Origin: Carallia brachiata | Taxonomy: Eukaryota > Streptophyta > Magnoliopsida > Malpighiales > Rhizophoraceae | Length of the DNA stretch: 64,000 bases | Assembly: GCA_021464245.1 (NCBI GenBank) | Contig: JADCRB010000010.1 | Span: 1,878,735-1,942,734 of the forward strand | Reading direction: 5' to 3' | Shown here: one piece after another, positions 1-13,635 of the stretch | Layout: every line of letters begins with the position of its first letter | Position numbering within the stretch: position 1 is the stretch's first letter | Program-made: the position numbers and the translations under genes | The notes under the pieces: model-generated | What the model was told of the DNA's origin: nothing | Databases searched by the model: none | The model's input: the letters and a program-made list of their open reading frames with translations, nothing else

Positions 1-34
1 CTAGAAGCTTAATCAACTGCTGTTAACTTTGCAG

Positions 35-3000
35 CCTGCCTGCCAAACTAATCAATGGGACAGAGTCACCAACATTTGGTTCCAGCACTCGTTATCATAA
101 TAAAAATAATGACGGTGCTTTGAACGGGTTCAGCTCTTACTCATGTTCTCCTCTTTCTAGATTTGCAAGCCAAACAAGCCCACCTCTGGAGTTGACAAAC
201 AATGATTGTCAACAGAGATCATTATTGGATGAACCACCTCTTAGTTGCAGAGAGTCACCAAACTTGAACAAAATAGATGAAACGGAGAGAGGCAGCAATG
301 TGAAAAGAGATTCAAAAGTTGCTTTTCCAGCCCATGGCAGCCAATTTCATTTCTCCATTTACAAATGGGCAACTAAAGGGATACCTTTAGCAATGCCTTT
401 TAGAAAAGGAAACAGTTCGAGATGGAAAGAGAAGTTTAAATTTGAGAGATGTGCTAGCACTGATGGACGTTGTGAGCGTGTGGTCGGGGAATCACCTGCT
501 GCAACTCCACAAGATATAGCTTCCCCCTTGTTTCGTACTGGAATATCATCAAATGCCGAGTCCTTAGGAACAGAACTTGATAAACAAGAGAATGGCTCTC
601 TTATAGATTCTAGCACAACGGATAAGTTAGAACTACTCCAGACAACTGAGGAGGCAATTCTTCCTAAAACTGAGCAAGAAGCCACTGTTAGAGATGATGA
701 TTGTAATACTATGTTGCACAATTCAATAGAAGAAAAGAAACTTCAGTCTGTTCCTGACATGGATAAATCTGGAAAGATGGACAATGAAACATCGGCAGAT
801 ATGAAAGCAGCTCCCACTACAAAGTTAAAGCCATTGCGTTCCCTATTCCTTGATACTGATACTGAACAAGGTAAGCATGCTCTAGATCATGGTTCTTGCT
901 TATGTAATGAATATGGCTCAGGTTGTCTCAAAGAAAAAAAAAAGTGATTATGGCTCTGGGCCTAATTCGTCATGCAGGCTTTGATGAGGGAACTACAAAA
1001 GATGAATATAAAGAAGGCAAAGTGAAGAGCATCAAGAAATCATCTGCAGTTTTTGATGTCAGTGACATTCAAAAGAAAGAACATAGAAAAGCAAATGTAT
1101 CGAGCGGTAAAGAAACAGATAAAGCTAACTTGCTACAACACAACTTTGAAAAGAATAGAGCAAAGGGAAAGGTGAAGGAATTTGTCAAAATCTTCAACCA
1201 GGAAGCTTCAAACAAAACCAAACTTGATGCCGATTCTCGAGGTCAGAACTCTAGGCATAAGGATGGAGGTTTATTTGGGAGAGGGAACGATGTAACTGTC
1301 ACTACAAATAAAATCAACGACAGAATGAACTTTCCAAACATGAATAAGAAATATACAGCACATGCTTCCGCCAAGGTACTCAGTTTAGATCTATTTATGA
1401 TTTGCTTGGCCAGAATTTTAGTCTAGCACATTTACTGAAAGCAAATTTACTTTTTAGGACAATTTGGAGTGCATCTTATGATTTGGAAGTTTGTTATAAT
1501 TTTTCAGCTCGAAGAAATTTATAAACAGTCTGAGCAAGAAACTTCTGAGACAATAACCGGCAACTATAAGCCCGTCAAGGCTTCTACTGGACTTAAAAAT
1601 AGCTCAGCGTCAACTCCAGGTATGTTGATCCTAGTTCTTTTAACTGACTAGGAAATAACAATAGCAAATGGTATTTGTAATGTAATTAAGGGATGCATGG
1701 AGTAACTTGTTAGTAGCACTTGTCATGTGGGAAATGTTGGACCAAATGATTTGCTTGTGCCATCTTGTATCAACCGACTGGGTGAAATCAAATAAGTTTT
1801 GATAAATTTCACATAATCTGATCTCGCATAGATGTGCTGTTGATAGCAAAGAGATTTACAATATATAAAACACAAACCCTCTTCTTTTACAGTAACTCAA
1901 CTTTTTTCCCTTTCAATGAACTGAGTGGCTAATGAAGTTTTTGAAGACACTCTGTGTAATGCGTTTAAGTGTTGTCAGTATTGATTCCAGATGGCTCAGA
2001 AGCACTTGCTGGAGATATGGATGATACCTTCTTCCTGGTATGTTGTTCTTCCAGAAGAACATGGATTTTCTGTCTCTATTTGCTGTTAGGATTATTGGAT
2101 CATTACGATGTTGGGAGGATCAGTAATGAAAATTTCCACTCTAGAGTTTGCTGTAATTCTGTGTTCATAAATGTAAACGCAGAAGATATTATAGGTGTTT
2201 CTTAAGTTTATTATCTGATAAGCTAATTTACCTTGGATTGTGGGCAGATCAAAGAACTACATCTACGTGAGGATAATTTGACACAAACTGTTGATACCCA
2301 TGAAGAACTGCATGTAATGTGGAACATACAGAGAAATAATCCCTATTATAGAATCATTTTTTGTGATTATGTCAAGGTACATAGTAATTTGAATCGCGTC
2401 TATTTACATTGCAGATGATAGATGTTAAGATACGAAAGTGGTCAAATGGAAAGGAAAGAAATATCCGCTCCCTGCTATCAACTTTACAATACGTAAGTTG
2501 AGATAATCAATTTATACTTCAAGATTGCAGATTGTCTTTGCATATTACAAGTAGCAAAGCATTAGTTCTACAGATTTTTTTTTTTTTGTTTGATTTACCA
2601 TCATTGACATGGAAACAGGTTCTATGGTCTGAAAGCGTATGGAAGCCGGTTCCGCTTGTTGACTTAATTGAAGGAAATGCAGTGAAAAGATCATACCAAA
2701 AAGCTTTACTTTGTCTACATCCTGATAAGCTACAACAGAAGGGTGCCACCGCATATCAAAGATACACAGCAGAAAAGGTTTTTGATATTTTGCAGGTAAA
2801 ATAAAAGTTCAAGCTATTGGGCCTTTCTCCTTCAGAAAACTGTACACGCTATGTCCTACCTTATCACAGAGAAATCATGGCGGCATTACTGGCCAACATA
2901 GGACTCATTGTCTGCTAAATTATTCGCTCGGACCATCCTAGTTAGATCGTATGAATGTCCGCATTATCATATTCTAGCATGAATTTCCTCACAATCACAT

Positions 3001-3511
3001 TCCTCGTTAATCATTTATGATCTTCCACCATGTAATTAGTTTCGTCTGATGGTTTCACGGATAGAATGTGGAAAGAAATGAGAATTGAATGTAGGAATTT
3101 TGATTGGTTTCATGGGGTTGTTGTATATCCTTCATCAATGGTGTATGATCATCTGAGCCTGCTTAGACAGTAATCATGCTAGTTATTTGTAACAGTGCCA
3201 CATAAATCAAGGCTCCTTGTTCCGACAATTTGTAGTTTATATATTCAGATAACATTAATCTCATATTGATTATTCAGGTTCAGGACATTTAGTAGAATGT
3301 TTCTTTTTACAGAACTCTCAAAAAAAGTGCGGAACTTCTCCATATATGTAGCTTTGTTGATAATTTCAATGTTATGCATTTCATCTTATCAATGTTGAAT
3401 TATCATCCATAAAGGTAAACCATATTGTCCCAATTAACAAAAGCTTGTTTAACTCCTTTCTGTGTTTTACAGGAAGCATGGACACATTTCAATTCACTTG
3501 GTTCATTCTAA
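35..3511 (+). CDS. JAC1: JAC1-like auxilin/J-domain protein, 3' part of gene
   Basis: Chloroplast photorelocation protein of the auxilin-like J-domain family; in Arabidopsis JAC1 is needed for chloroplast accumulation under weak blue light, downstream of phototropins. The 5' end lies outside the window. Exons read: 35-870, 978-1375, 1508-1619, 1991-2037, 2248-2313, 2415-2492, 2619-2795, 3473-3511; all junctions are GT-AG and the phases agree, giving about 584 visible residues. The N-terminal two thirds is low-complexity, charged and Ser-rich, as is usual for the family. The C-terminus is a J domain: [18 protein letters not shown], then [20 protein letters not shown], then [13 protein letters not shown] with the HPD motif, ending [12 protein letters not shown]. 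Auxilin itself uses HPD to stimulate Hsc70; JAC1 is closer than general auxilins because of the [20 protein letters not shown] block. No frameshift seen. Confidence 0.88.
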
Positions 3512-3691
3512 TCAACGAACTCTCGATGACATTGTCTCATTTGTCCAGAAGAAATAGTGAGAGATATTGTATGTTTTCTTTTTTTTGGGGATTATGGAGA
3601 AGTGTTTTTTGTTTTGTTTGTTAGTTTGATTTTGTTTTTTTTTTTTTTTTTTTTGGTACTGTAAGCTGTAATGCTTTGCTCTGTATACAAC

Positions 3692-3713
3692 AATAAAGAT
3701 GAATGCCAATAAA
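3692..3713 (+). terminator. Probable poly(A) signals of the JAC1-like gene
   Basis: Two AATAAA hexamers (3692-3697 and 3708-3713) lie about 180-200 bp after the JAC1 stop codon, behind a T-rich stretch at 3635-3655. This position and composition fit a plant polyadenylation region. No transcript evidence is available. Confidence 0.45.
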
Positions 3714-3719
3714 TATTTA

Positions 3720-6700
3720 TCGTCAAGATAGTGTTTACTTTTAAAAAATTTGAAATTATTTTATATGTATTTAATATTATGACACACTAATTAAAAATAT
3801 CCAAAACATATATAAAAATATGTGATACGTAAATTAGATATATTTGAGAAGCAAATTAGAAATATCTGAGATACATGTCTTAATTATTTTTACTTTTTAT
3901 TATTTATTGACTCCAACACGTATTTAAAGAATATCAGGTATGTCCTATCGAATATGTGAATCTTGACATAAACATGAATCAATTTAAAAATGTATATAGG
4001 TCGTAGTTGGGAACTAAAAAAACTTCTATTACCAGATCCATGCATTCTATGGACACAACATGCCATGTTAATGTATCTTTCATTATTTCCAGTTCATTAA
4101 TTGCGTCCATAAAAAATATGTTCAATAAAAAATTAAAAATCAATAATTGAAAAATTCAAAAAAGGAAGGAAGGGGGGGGGGGGGGTGTTGGGAGGAGGAG
4201 AAGATGTCCCATCTTTTCTAATGGCCTGGAAGAAATCTGCATGGGGACTTCGGTATTTTGAATGGTCATCATCTTAAAAGCATATAAAGCTGAAGTTGGG
4301 CGGGGATTTCTTGATTGTCTTCGAAAGCAGAGTCGTTTTTATGCCCTAAAATATTTGGCGTGGTTAGACACAGGCTGCCGACAGCCTGAAAAAACGTATC
4401 AGCTCATGATGAAAGTTTTGAAATAACCCATTGTATCAGATCATCTACTCCTTTTTTTTTATAATAATTATCAATTAGTTATGTTAGTTATATATATATA
4501 TATATATAAAAGATTATCTAAACTTATTTTTGTAATAATTAACAGTTTGTTAAAAAAAAAAAAGAACGTAGGTTTAAAAACACTGCAAAAAATATATATA
4601 GCATTCTAACTCATCAAAGCGAAACACAAGGAAATGGAAAGGCCTCCAAAAGGAGACAATTGAGTCGAATCTCCCCCAACGCCTTGGATAAAAAAGCCCC
4701 ACATCAATAACGTTACGCTTGGTTGGCTATGAGACCATCCATCTTCGTTCTTTGGGAAGCGTGACTTCCCACTGAAACTTGATGAATGATTTTAGCCAGA
4801 AAGTAAATAGAAAAGAAAATAAATAAAAAATAATATAATAATATTATTATTATAATTGATAAAAAATAATGATTATAAAGTTATCATAAAGAAAATGAAT
4901 AGTAATTTGTGAGAAAAGTAAAAGATAATTATTTGAATTAATAGATAAATAAAATAAATAAATAATAATTTTAAATTTTTTTTTTTCTTTCTCATAAAAA
5001 ATTTCTAATCAGGGTGGAAAAGCTTTTGCAGAATGGATTTCGATGTTTCCGTCTATTTCTTGAAATCATGATGATGTAGTACTTAACATTTCAGAAAAAG
5101 CAAAGTTTCAAAATTTGCATTTTTGTAATCAAAAAAAAAAAAAAAGGGCATGGGGCAGGGTTGCAATTGCATTTTCTTTTTCTATTTATGGTTTTCTTTA
5201 CAGAAAAAGCCATAGATTCGATATAGTTACATGATTAGTGAAAATATCTTTCTGATGGATATGATTAGAAAAACATTCAATAGGGTTACATTTTGCTTTT
5301 TAGAAAAACATTTTTGTGAAAGTGGTAAAAAGTCCTCTGAAAGAGAGTACACATGAAGACTTGATCAAATTTGGCAAGATTTTGATTTTCTTCCATAGCA
5401 AATCAATAAAAATGGAGAGACAAGAACCAAAGAAAAACGGCTAGGCGCTAGCTACATCTACCATGATACATGGACATTTACTCACATTTTCTTAACACAC
5501 TAAACATTGAAATATCTACATGTCAAACTTATATGTAGGAAAAAAGAGATTAAAAAAAAATCTTGAAAAAAATTTTCTAATAGAATTTGTTCACATATAA
5601 CAAAGATGTATGAAACGCGGACATGCGACACTAATGTGGTATGATACAAACATGATAACACGTAAATCTTAAAAAAATTAAGACATGAATATGACACAGA
5701 CATATGTTTGTATATATTGTATAATTATTTTAATAAAATTATTAATATAAATTCAATCAAATGAGTTATTTTATTATTCATAAATATAAATACACAATGT
5801 GCATCTTCACTTACAACTTTAATAACAATTTTGTTTAAATTAATTTTTATTTTCAAAATTTCAAAAATACCACAAACACATCTACAACGTATCTGAGATA
5901 TGTTTGATTTTTATAAAATTTTGTTTAGACAAGTGTCCGTAACGTATCCGATACGTCCGACATAGACAAGACAACATAATTGTAGTGTCTGTGCATCTTG
6001 GACATATAACGTACACACCTCTTGCTTCTCTTAAAAAATCTATCTCATGACACATTATATGGATTACAGTCCAAAGTTTATGATATTTTGACAGATTATA
6101 ATACCAGGAGCAAAGATTTCACAATTATTATAAATAATGTAAGATGTAATGACAATATTCTAGATTTCTTGCTTGCTTAATCACTTAAAACTTTACCTTA
6201 CAGTAGTGACTTCTTTTATATTCATTGTTTTGTGTGTACATCTATATATATATATTGTGAAGGGGGTATTACACATTTACAGAATTGAAGAGTTACGAAT
6301 TTACAAAATTGAAAAAGCACACCTTTATAGAATTAAAGGGTTCAAAATTTTAAAGATTTGCAACTTCATAGCATCACAATTGTTCAGGAAAGATGCTCGG
6401 AAAAACAAAACTAAAAAACACGAACTCTTCTGAGCAGCATAACTTTTTAGGAAAAAACACAATTATTCTAAAAATTCACAAAATTGCTTTGGAAAAACAC
6501 AATTATTCTTGAAAACACTTTTCTAAGAAAAAGTGATTTCAATGTAATCAAGTACTTGGATTTCAAGAAACCGCCTAATCCGTTCAAAACAACCCACTCA
6601 ATCAAAATCAAATTAAAATCGTCTGACATAATCGCAAATGGATTGATTATAATTTATAATTTAAATAAATTGTACTAGACGGTTTGGTTACAATTTTGGA

Positions 6701-9474
6701 ATTCAAAAACTATCAAAACTGAATGGACCTTATATTATTAAGCAAAAAACTACTTCTTATAAAGACATGAACCACATGAAAAGTCCGACCATTTCTTCAA
6801 CTCATACACACCTACTCCAATAGACTTATGGCCCAAAATACTATTCATTAGCCTAAAACAAACTAATTAGTGATTCTAAAAAACATAATTCTTTTCCCCA
6901 TCTTAATCTCCCGCTTCTAAAACTATATTTTACCTTTTCCGTTTTTGATAAATAAAAATTAGAAAGCAATTTGTTTTGCTACGGGCTAAAATTGATTTGT
7001 TGATTGATCATTTTTATAGTTGATTTCCTCGCTAGATTTGTTTGGTTATTTATTATTTTTTTTGTTGGCTTCTTCGTGAGACTAATTAATTTTCTTTTCT
7101 TCTTTAATGTTAAAAAAATGGTCATCTCCAATTGAAATTAAAGTCAATTATAAAAGATACTGCATATTGTGACGTGAAACTTTAAACACTTAATTTCAAC
7201 TTTATTTTCTCTTATAATAATATGTTTCGAACTGCCGAACAAATTAAATCAATTTATGATTATTAATGACGATTTGATTAATTTTACTTTTATATTAGTT
7301 TGAATACAATTTTAAAATTTTTAAATTGCCCAAAAAAAAACAAGATTTGAATATAAAAGTTGAACCAATTGAATACACTTCTAAAAACTATAACGGGACA
7401 AACGTATCATAGCAAAGGGATCTTTTTCTCATTCTTCGTGTGCCTCATTTGCTTCAAACTTCGCTAACCCTTTCTTCTTGACTTTCAGTCCGAGTGTTTG
7501 AGTGAAACTCTCATCCAATACCATAAGCTTGTTTAAGCTCTTTTCCTACTCTTGAAAGTGTGTGACACGTGATCTAATAGTTCCTAGCCACATCAATGTC
7601 AAAAATTATTTCCCATGCTTTGATCACGTCTTTTACTTGTGCCCAATTGAACTTTGCTAACGGCTGCATTATCTTAATAATGACATTAATGGTGATTTTT
7701 TTTTTTTGTCTGAAACCATTTAGTATCCAGTCTAATAGATTGATTAATCTGTATCGATACGGACAGAATCTCAAAGAGTGATTTTTTAATAGAGGTAAGG
7801 ATATTAAAAAAATGAATTAATTAAATGAAAAGTTCAATGCAGTCAAAGGGGAATGCTGCTTCATCGTATGAATCAATCAAGGCTTTGAATCTTTCGGAGC
7901 ATAGGATGAAAAATAAAGGGAAATATTTAGTGAGATTTATTAAGAAGAATTAAAATAAGATAAAAAATAATATATGTTATTAAATAATTGAAATAAAAAA
8001 TATAAATTCTTATATATTGTTAAATAAACCACAAAATTATTTAGATTTTACATAAAATAAACTATATGATATTGCCCAAACATAATTTCGGTAAATAAAA
8101 CTTTCGCAAGATGGAAACATACATCGAACGGGAGTGGGCAAGTTTGACTATATGAATATATATATACAATAGAATATTTGGACGCAGACAAAAAGAAAAA
8201 ATAAAAAAAATAAGGTAGTGGTTTGTGTATTGGAAATCTTTTTCTGCTTGTGCTATTTGTACGGATGTGACATACGATTCACGAATTCATACTTAATCAT
8301 TGGTGGTGGAGACGGATGACAGCACAAGTACTAATAATAATAAAATGAATACCTCATAATTTAAAAATAATTATTTAGTATATATAAAAGTAATTATAAA
8401 ATTAAAATACGAAATTTAAATTGTTTAATTATAAAAAATATGTAAAAAATAGATAAATAATTCAATTAATTATATTTTGTTTACATATCACATAATACAT
8501 GCTTATGTAATTTTCCTCTAACAATTTTATACACTCAAGTTGGAAAATTGTTAGTCAGCAGTAACTTGGGAGCAAGAATTGCTATAATATAATAACTAGA
8601 GAATTTGTTAGCCAAAAAAAATAATAATAATAATTAGAGAATTTTGTTTGTATCTTCCAAGGTTTTATTTTTTTGTTGCTTAAATGTTTGGTGAAATTAA
8701 ATATATATCTAATTTTATAAAATTAATGAATAATTAATGATTCTTGTTAAGTATTATAATATATTCTTTCTAGTGATTTAACATAATAATTCAATCTGTT
8801 TTATAATATACTTAGCACAATTTCTTTTTGTTTTGTTTTTTTGGCAGCTCTTCATTAAAGTTTTCTTTATTTTTTTCCTTAAAGAAAGTTAACTTGTGGG
8901 TTGTAGCGATTGGATCCGTACTAAGTACAAACACCACTTTCCTCCCATGACGGTCAAAAGTGGGGAAGAGAACATTATTGCAACCAGGCTGCTAGGCTTT
9001 TAGTTGGTGGATTACACTTGCCGATTCAGGCGAACGACAACTTAACTTTCTAGTCCGGGAAAAAAAATGAAAAAAAAACTAGCGCTTAGTTTGATTTATA
9101 TTATTATTAAAAGTGATCATTTAGTAATAATCAATTAATTTATTTTTACATTGGTTCGGGGTAGATTCGTCATGGTGCGGTTTCTTTATCAGTGCAAGCT
9201 GTGCATACAGGCCACATGAGTTCTAAACTCATTAGCACCGAAGTTAGATGTGAAAGAAACTCATTCGATCTCAACAGTGTTCGAGTGAATTTGTCCCTAT
9301 AGGGTAGTTAAAGTGTGTATTTAAAAATATAGATTATTCTGACTTGAGTTTATAGATATTATAATCAATATATGTGCTAATATCTTTTTTTTTAAAAGGT
9401 CTCATATTAATTAATTAATTAATTAATTAGTAATTAGTTGGATCATATTGCGCTTCATAGCCCCTTAAAATAGA
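3720..9474. other. AT-rich intergenic region, no gene recognised
   Basis: No conserved reading frame found. It holds a G run at 4172-4184, a TA repeat near 4490-4508, many A/T homopolymers and AT-rich stretches at 4810-4980 and 8340-8470. Around 5490-6010 is a stretch with repeated GTCCG/ATACG words (for example 5936-5965) that resembles decayed MITE termini, but no clean inverted ends or target duplication were found. The more GC-balanced segments at 4640-4790 and 8900-9060 have no readable protein. Confidence 0.5.
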
Positions 9475-10367
9475 CTTCCCATTTTCCATTCTTTTTTTTT
9501 TTTTCACTAGCAAGCAAAGCATTTCATTAGGTTATGTAACATGCAGTACACAGAAGGTAGTCCAACCTAATACATAACCTACACCAGCTAAATAACAACC
9601 GAACAAACATAAGCCCCCTATCATACAGACAAAGCCCACCTCAGACCAAGTTCCATGACCAGCAACCAGTCCTACAAGCCGAAAAGGAAAACATGTCTGG
9701 GTCCAAAGCCTAGAAAAAGGCTAGCTTGCAGGAACTTAGAGTAACGAACTCGAGGCCCAAACACCTACAAACCGAAGCCTCCAAGCACTATGCTGGACTT
9801 CCAGCGGTAATCCCCTGATAAGCAGGGTAGGCGGCGCGCCCCAAAAGGCCAAGCGGCGGCAAGGTAATAGCGCGAAGTTGGAGGCACGCCAGAATTGCCA
9901 AAGCACATCAGGAAAGCGTTGAAAGAAGTAATGGTTGCAGCGCGAATAGGAACTAGGCAACGGAGGACTAATAAAGAGCGGGAACCGACAGAGCAGCGAC
10001 GCCGGCGAGGACACTTCTATACAAGACCGCTGTTAGCACAAAAAAGAGACCCCCTCTCCCGCCCCCCACCCAACATAACGAAGGGGAGCGGCAAGGGAGA
10101 CACAACGGACCAAACCCGAGCGGGACCAGAGCACCACCAAGAAATTGCAGTTGGGGAAAGAACAAGGACACACTAACCCCACACCAGAAACTGAAACCCA
10201 ACCAAACACCAACCCACAAGGGGGTACTAAACTTCACGAAACCGAAGCACAAACGCCGACGAAGCGACGACCACAGCAGACAGGCGAGAAAACTACCGGC
10301 GCACGATAGCATGCTATCGACGCATGATAGAAGCTCTCCCCCGCTGCTACCTTCCCATTTTCTATTC
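9475..10367 (-). mobile_element. Complete 859-bp non-coding poly(A) retroelement with 17-bp TSD
   Basis: The element is 9492-10350, read on the minus strand. It starts after 10351 with a GC-rich head containing the word GCTATCGTGCGCC, and ends in a 13-A tail (T run at 9492-9504). It is flanked by a target-site duplication, CTTCCCATTTTCCATTC at 9475-9491 and CTTCCCATTTTCTATTC at 10351-10367 (16 of 17 identical). Poly(A) plus a long variable TSD is the hallmark of LINE-mediated retrotransposition. No reverse transcriptase is encoded and the open frames inside have no recognised domain, so it is probably a non-autonomous LINE-derived element. A second GC-rich element with the same head word is at about 50931-52215. 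Confidence 0.8.
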
Positions 10368-12168
10368 GAGCATCTGCTTGTGCAATGCCACACCATTCTC
10401 CAATTGGGGTGTGCCCAATTATTAAAAAATAATTGCATACCAAATCTCTCTTACTTCTTTTTTTTATTAGAAAATTCATTTATCCTGAGCTGGATAATGA
10501 AAATAACTCTATACTTCTTATAAATTTTACATTTTTTATCTTAAAATTAAAACTTAAAATTTTAAAATAAAAAGTTAAATTCTAACAATTAAAATATACC
10601 ATAAAGACATCATTTACTTCATTCTAGCACACTTTTTGTCTTCTTATAGGATTATCGCCAGAGAAATTCTATGGTTGATGGTTGTTTTTGGATTAATTAT
10701 TTAATTAAGAGTTAATATAAAAAAAATAACACTAATTTCACTTAAAATAATAAATCTAATACTAATATTAAAAAATAACAATTTATCCCTCTTTAAAGTT
10801 TTTTTTAAGAAATCTAGCATGCCGCAAATAATCTTTAAGAAAATATTGAAGACAATTTTTTTTTTTGATTAATGGGTATTCACTAAACTTAAAAAGTCAT
10901 TACTATTTCGCAGTTTATTTTCTCTAGGTGCTTATTACCCGTTAAAATCAAATATGGAGTATAAACATCAATCCGTGCATACCAGTGTACTGGAGGGGTT
11001 TTAGGTGAAACATTTTTTTTTGGTTCAACATACGCAATTATTATATACATAGACAGATAAAATGACAGGAAAATATTAAAAGTGGGACCAAAGAACATGG
11101 GATGGTAGTGTCAATTTGACGAAAGAGCTGGAAAATGAATGATCGGAACTGTCATCCTAATAATACTTAATGCTTCTTTTCTCATATGGGATTTTCCTCA
11201 CTAAAAACAATAATTAACGCTATGCTACTATTATTCATATAATTAATTCTGGCTGCATATTTGTAATTTTACATTAATTGTATAATTAAAAAATTCCAAA
11301 GAGAATAATTTTATTAAAACATATATACATAAGTAGTAATATAATTAATTAATATTTAAATTTAAAAAAATTTATTAAATACAACTGAATAGATTTTATA
11401 TTTATTTATATTTTCTTTTATAAAAGAGCTCTCTATTGCCTGCCTCGACGGAAACATTTGGCAGTCGAGAAGACCTAGTCGGTGCAACTCTGCACCATTT
11501 TTATTTGCGCTGACGAAAGGATGCCAGTGAGTTATTACCCAAAAAAAGTAAAAAAAAGAAAAGAAATTTTTTTTTATTTTTTGGTTAAAAGAAAAGGAAA
11601 TTCTTTGTAACACCAGCAAAGGGGGACACACAGTAACCACACAAATGATGTATATTAATAATTTGTAAAATGTGTATTAAATAAAAAATTATTAATTTAT
11701 TAAAATATATAACTTTTATATATATATTTTTTGCATACGTAGTTAAATTAAAAAAAAAAAATGAATGTGTTAGAGCAGGAGATTTTGATAGAAGGGTGAG
11801 GACCACGTCTGCAGGGGAAAAGAGAGAGAATTTGGCCGTTTTTAGGCCAGAATCCTGCATTATTTGGGTTTTGTTAGTTTTTTTCCTATTGAAAAATGTT
11901 TAAAAAAAAGTGAAAAAGAAGATTGTAAAAAAATAAAATTATTTAAATAAATAAAAAAATTATGAGAAAAAATAATAAGAAAAAACTAAATAATAATTTA
12001 TAAAAAAAGTTATGAGAAAAATAAATTATTTAGATAAAAGAGAAAATTATGAGAAAGAAAATAATTAAAAAGAATGAGAAAAATAAATTATTTAAATAAA
12101 AAATAAAATAATAAAATAATAATTATATATATATATATATATATTTAAATAAGTTATTATTATTATTT
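10368..12168. other. Intergenic, AT-rich, no gene recognised
   Basis: Spacer between the retroelement and the DeSI-like transcription unit. It is AT-rich with A/T homopolymers, an AAATAA-rich block at 11930-12120 and a TA repeat at 12126-12144. No domain-bearing frame found. The part nearest 12160 is presumably the promoter of the downstream gene. Confidence 0.5.
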
Positions 12169-12169
12169 T

Positions 12170-13635
12170 TGTTTGGTGTCAGTACCCAGAGGGAAAAAAA
12201 AAAAAAAGAGGGGGGGGGAGAAAGTGGAAGTGTCTTCAGAAGAAGAAGCAGCCACACCCAGAGACCAATTATTACTTTTTTTCCTGGTGCTACCATTTCT
12301 TTCTGCTCTACTCTTACTTACACAGTTAACATCTTGGCTAAGCTTAACTTTGTGAATGATGCTCCTTTGAAAGTTGGACTTGCCTTTTTTATATATATTT
12401 TTTTGTTGGGTTGCTCTAATGGCTTGTCTCTCTCTAAATCTGTGAGTTCTACTCTGCTCTTTGTTCTTCTTTTGTTTTTTTGTTTTTGGGTGCTTCCCTT
12501 TTCTTTTGAGTGTGGCTGTTTGAAGCTCAGCCTTGTGTTGTCTTCTGGGTACTCTCTCGTTGCCTTTCTTGGTCTCTTAAAAGTGCTTTTCAACTTTCCT
12601 TTGTTATCATTTTCCTTCGTGGGTCTGTTTGGATCCTGGATTACTTCCAGAGAAAATGAGGCGCAGAGCTTGGAACCTACGTTGACGCTTGGGTTGGAAA
12701 TTTCATATTGTAGGATGGATCTCATGTTTCGTGCTTCTCTTCACCATTCTTCCTTATGGGGTCTTTTGCAATTCTGTATTGACCAGCTAAAAATTGTTCA
12801 ATTCTACTCCTTGTTGAGTGGTTCATGCTTTTCTGCTGGGATCACTGGTTTTTGCTTTGGGTCTGTTTGATCTGCTACGTTATTGGGTTTTGCAACTTTT
12901 TAACTGTAAATTGCTTTGACTAGATCTGGGACAATTGTTTTTATGCTATGAAATCTAAAGCTGTCACCTTTTCTCCGCGCAGCCCTTTTGCTTCTGGATT
13001 TCGTGGGCAATGCCGCAATTACTGTCAATCTGACTAAGAATTTGGTTTACATTACATTATTTAATTAGAAATGCAACAACGGGTAGTGGGAAGTTTGAGT
13101 TGACTGTTGCTATTATAAATCTTGTACAAGCGGATGTTTTTTCTTTGGTCCATTGCTGCTAGGATTTGATGCCAATTTGCTGTGTGTAGATTTACCCTCT
13201 GCTCAACTATAGGTTTAAGGCAATTAAGCACTTCACTTCTGCATTCTTGGGTAAAGAGGGGACGGGTTTTGAGGGTTGGGGGGGGGGGGGGGGGGTTTGT
13301 GTGAATGAAAGATAGCATCAAAATGTACTTCTTCTTTTTCAGTCTTGTATTACAAACAGAAAGTGCCACTTTAGGACGAGGAAATCAAATCAGTTGTAAT
13401 ATGCCATGGATGATTGCAGATAATTCTACGTTGTTGATAGAGACTAGAGTTTACTGAATCTTCTAGTAAATTTGAAATTCCACAACTTGCAAGTTGTTAT
13501 TGATTTAGTCCATAGTTCTGCCCTTGGTGGGTCTCCTTTGTTTAGGAAGATAAGCTTTTGTGTTTAATTGTTCTTTGACATTTGCAGGTGGGGAAGAGAC
13601 ACTAATTGAATTTGGGTCTTGCTTTTAAAAGGAAA
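12170..13635 (+). other. Probable 5' UTR exon and leader intron of the DeSI-like gene
   Basis: GA-rich and CT-rich leader-like sequence (12185-12300) is followed by T-rich intron-like DNA up to an acceptor TTTGCAG at 13581-13587. This is the usual arrangement for plant genes with a leader intron. The donor could not be chosen. A G run of about 17-19 bases sits at 13278-13296. The long open frame at 12169-12870 has T-rich, hydrophobic, family-less content and is not treated as a gene. Confidence 0.4.

Noticed and set aside
9968..10438. Minus-strand 156-codon frame
   Set aside because: Runs through the TSD and head of a non-coding retroelement; composition follows GC content, no domain.
12169..12870. 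233-codon plus-strand open frame
   Set aside because: T-rich, hydrophobic, no family, lies in the leader/intron of the DeSI-like gene and is crossed by plausible splice sites.
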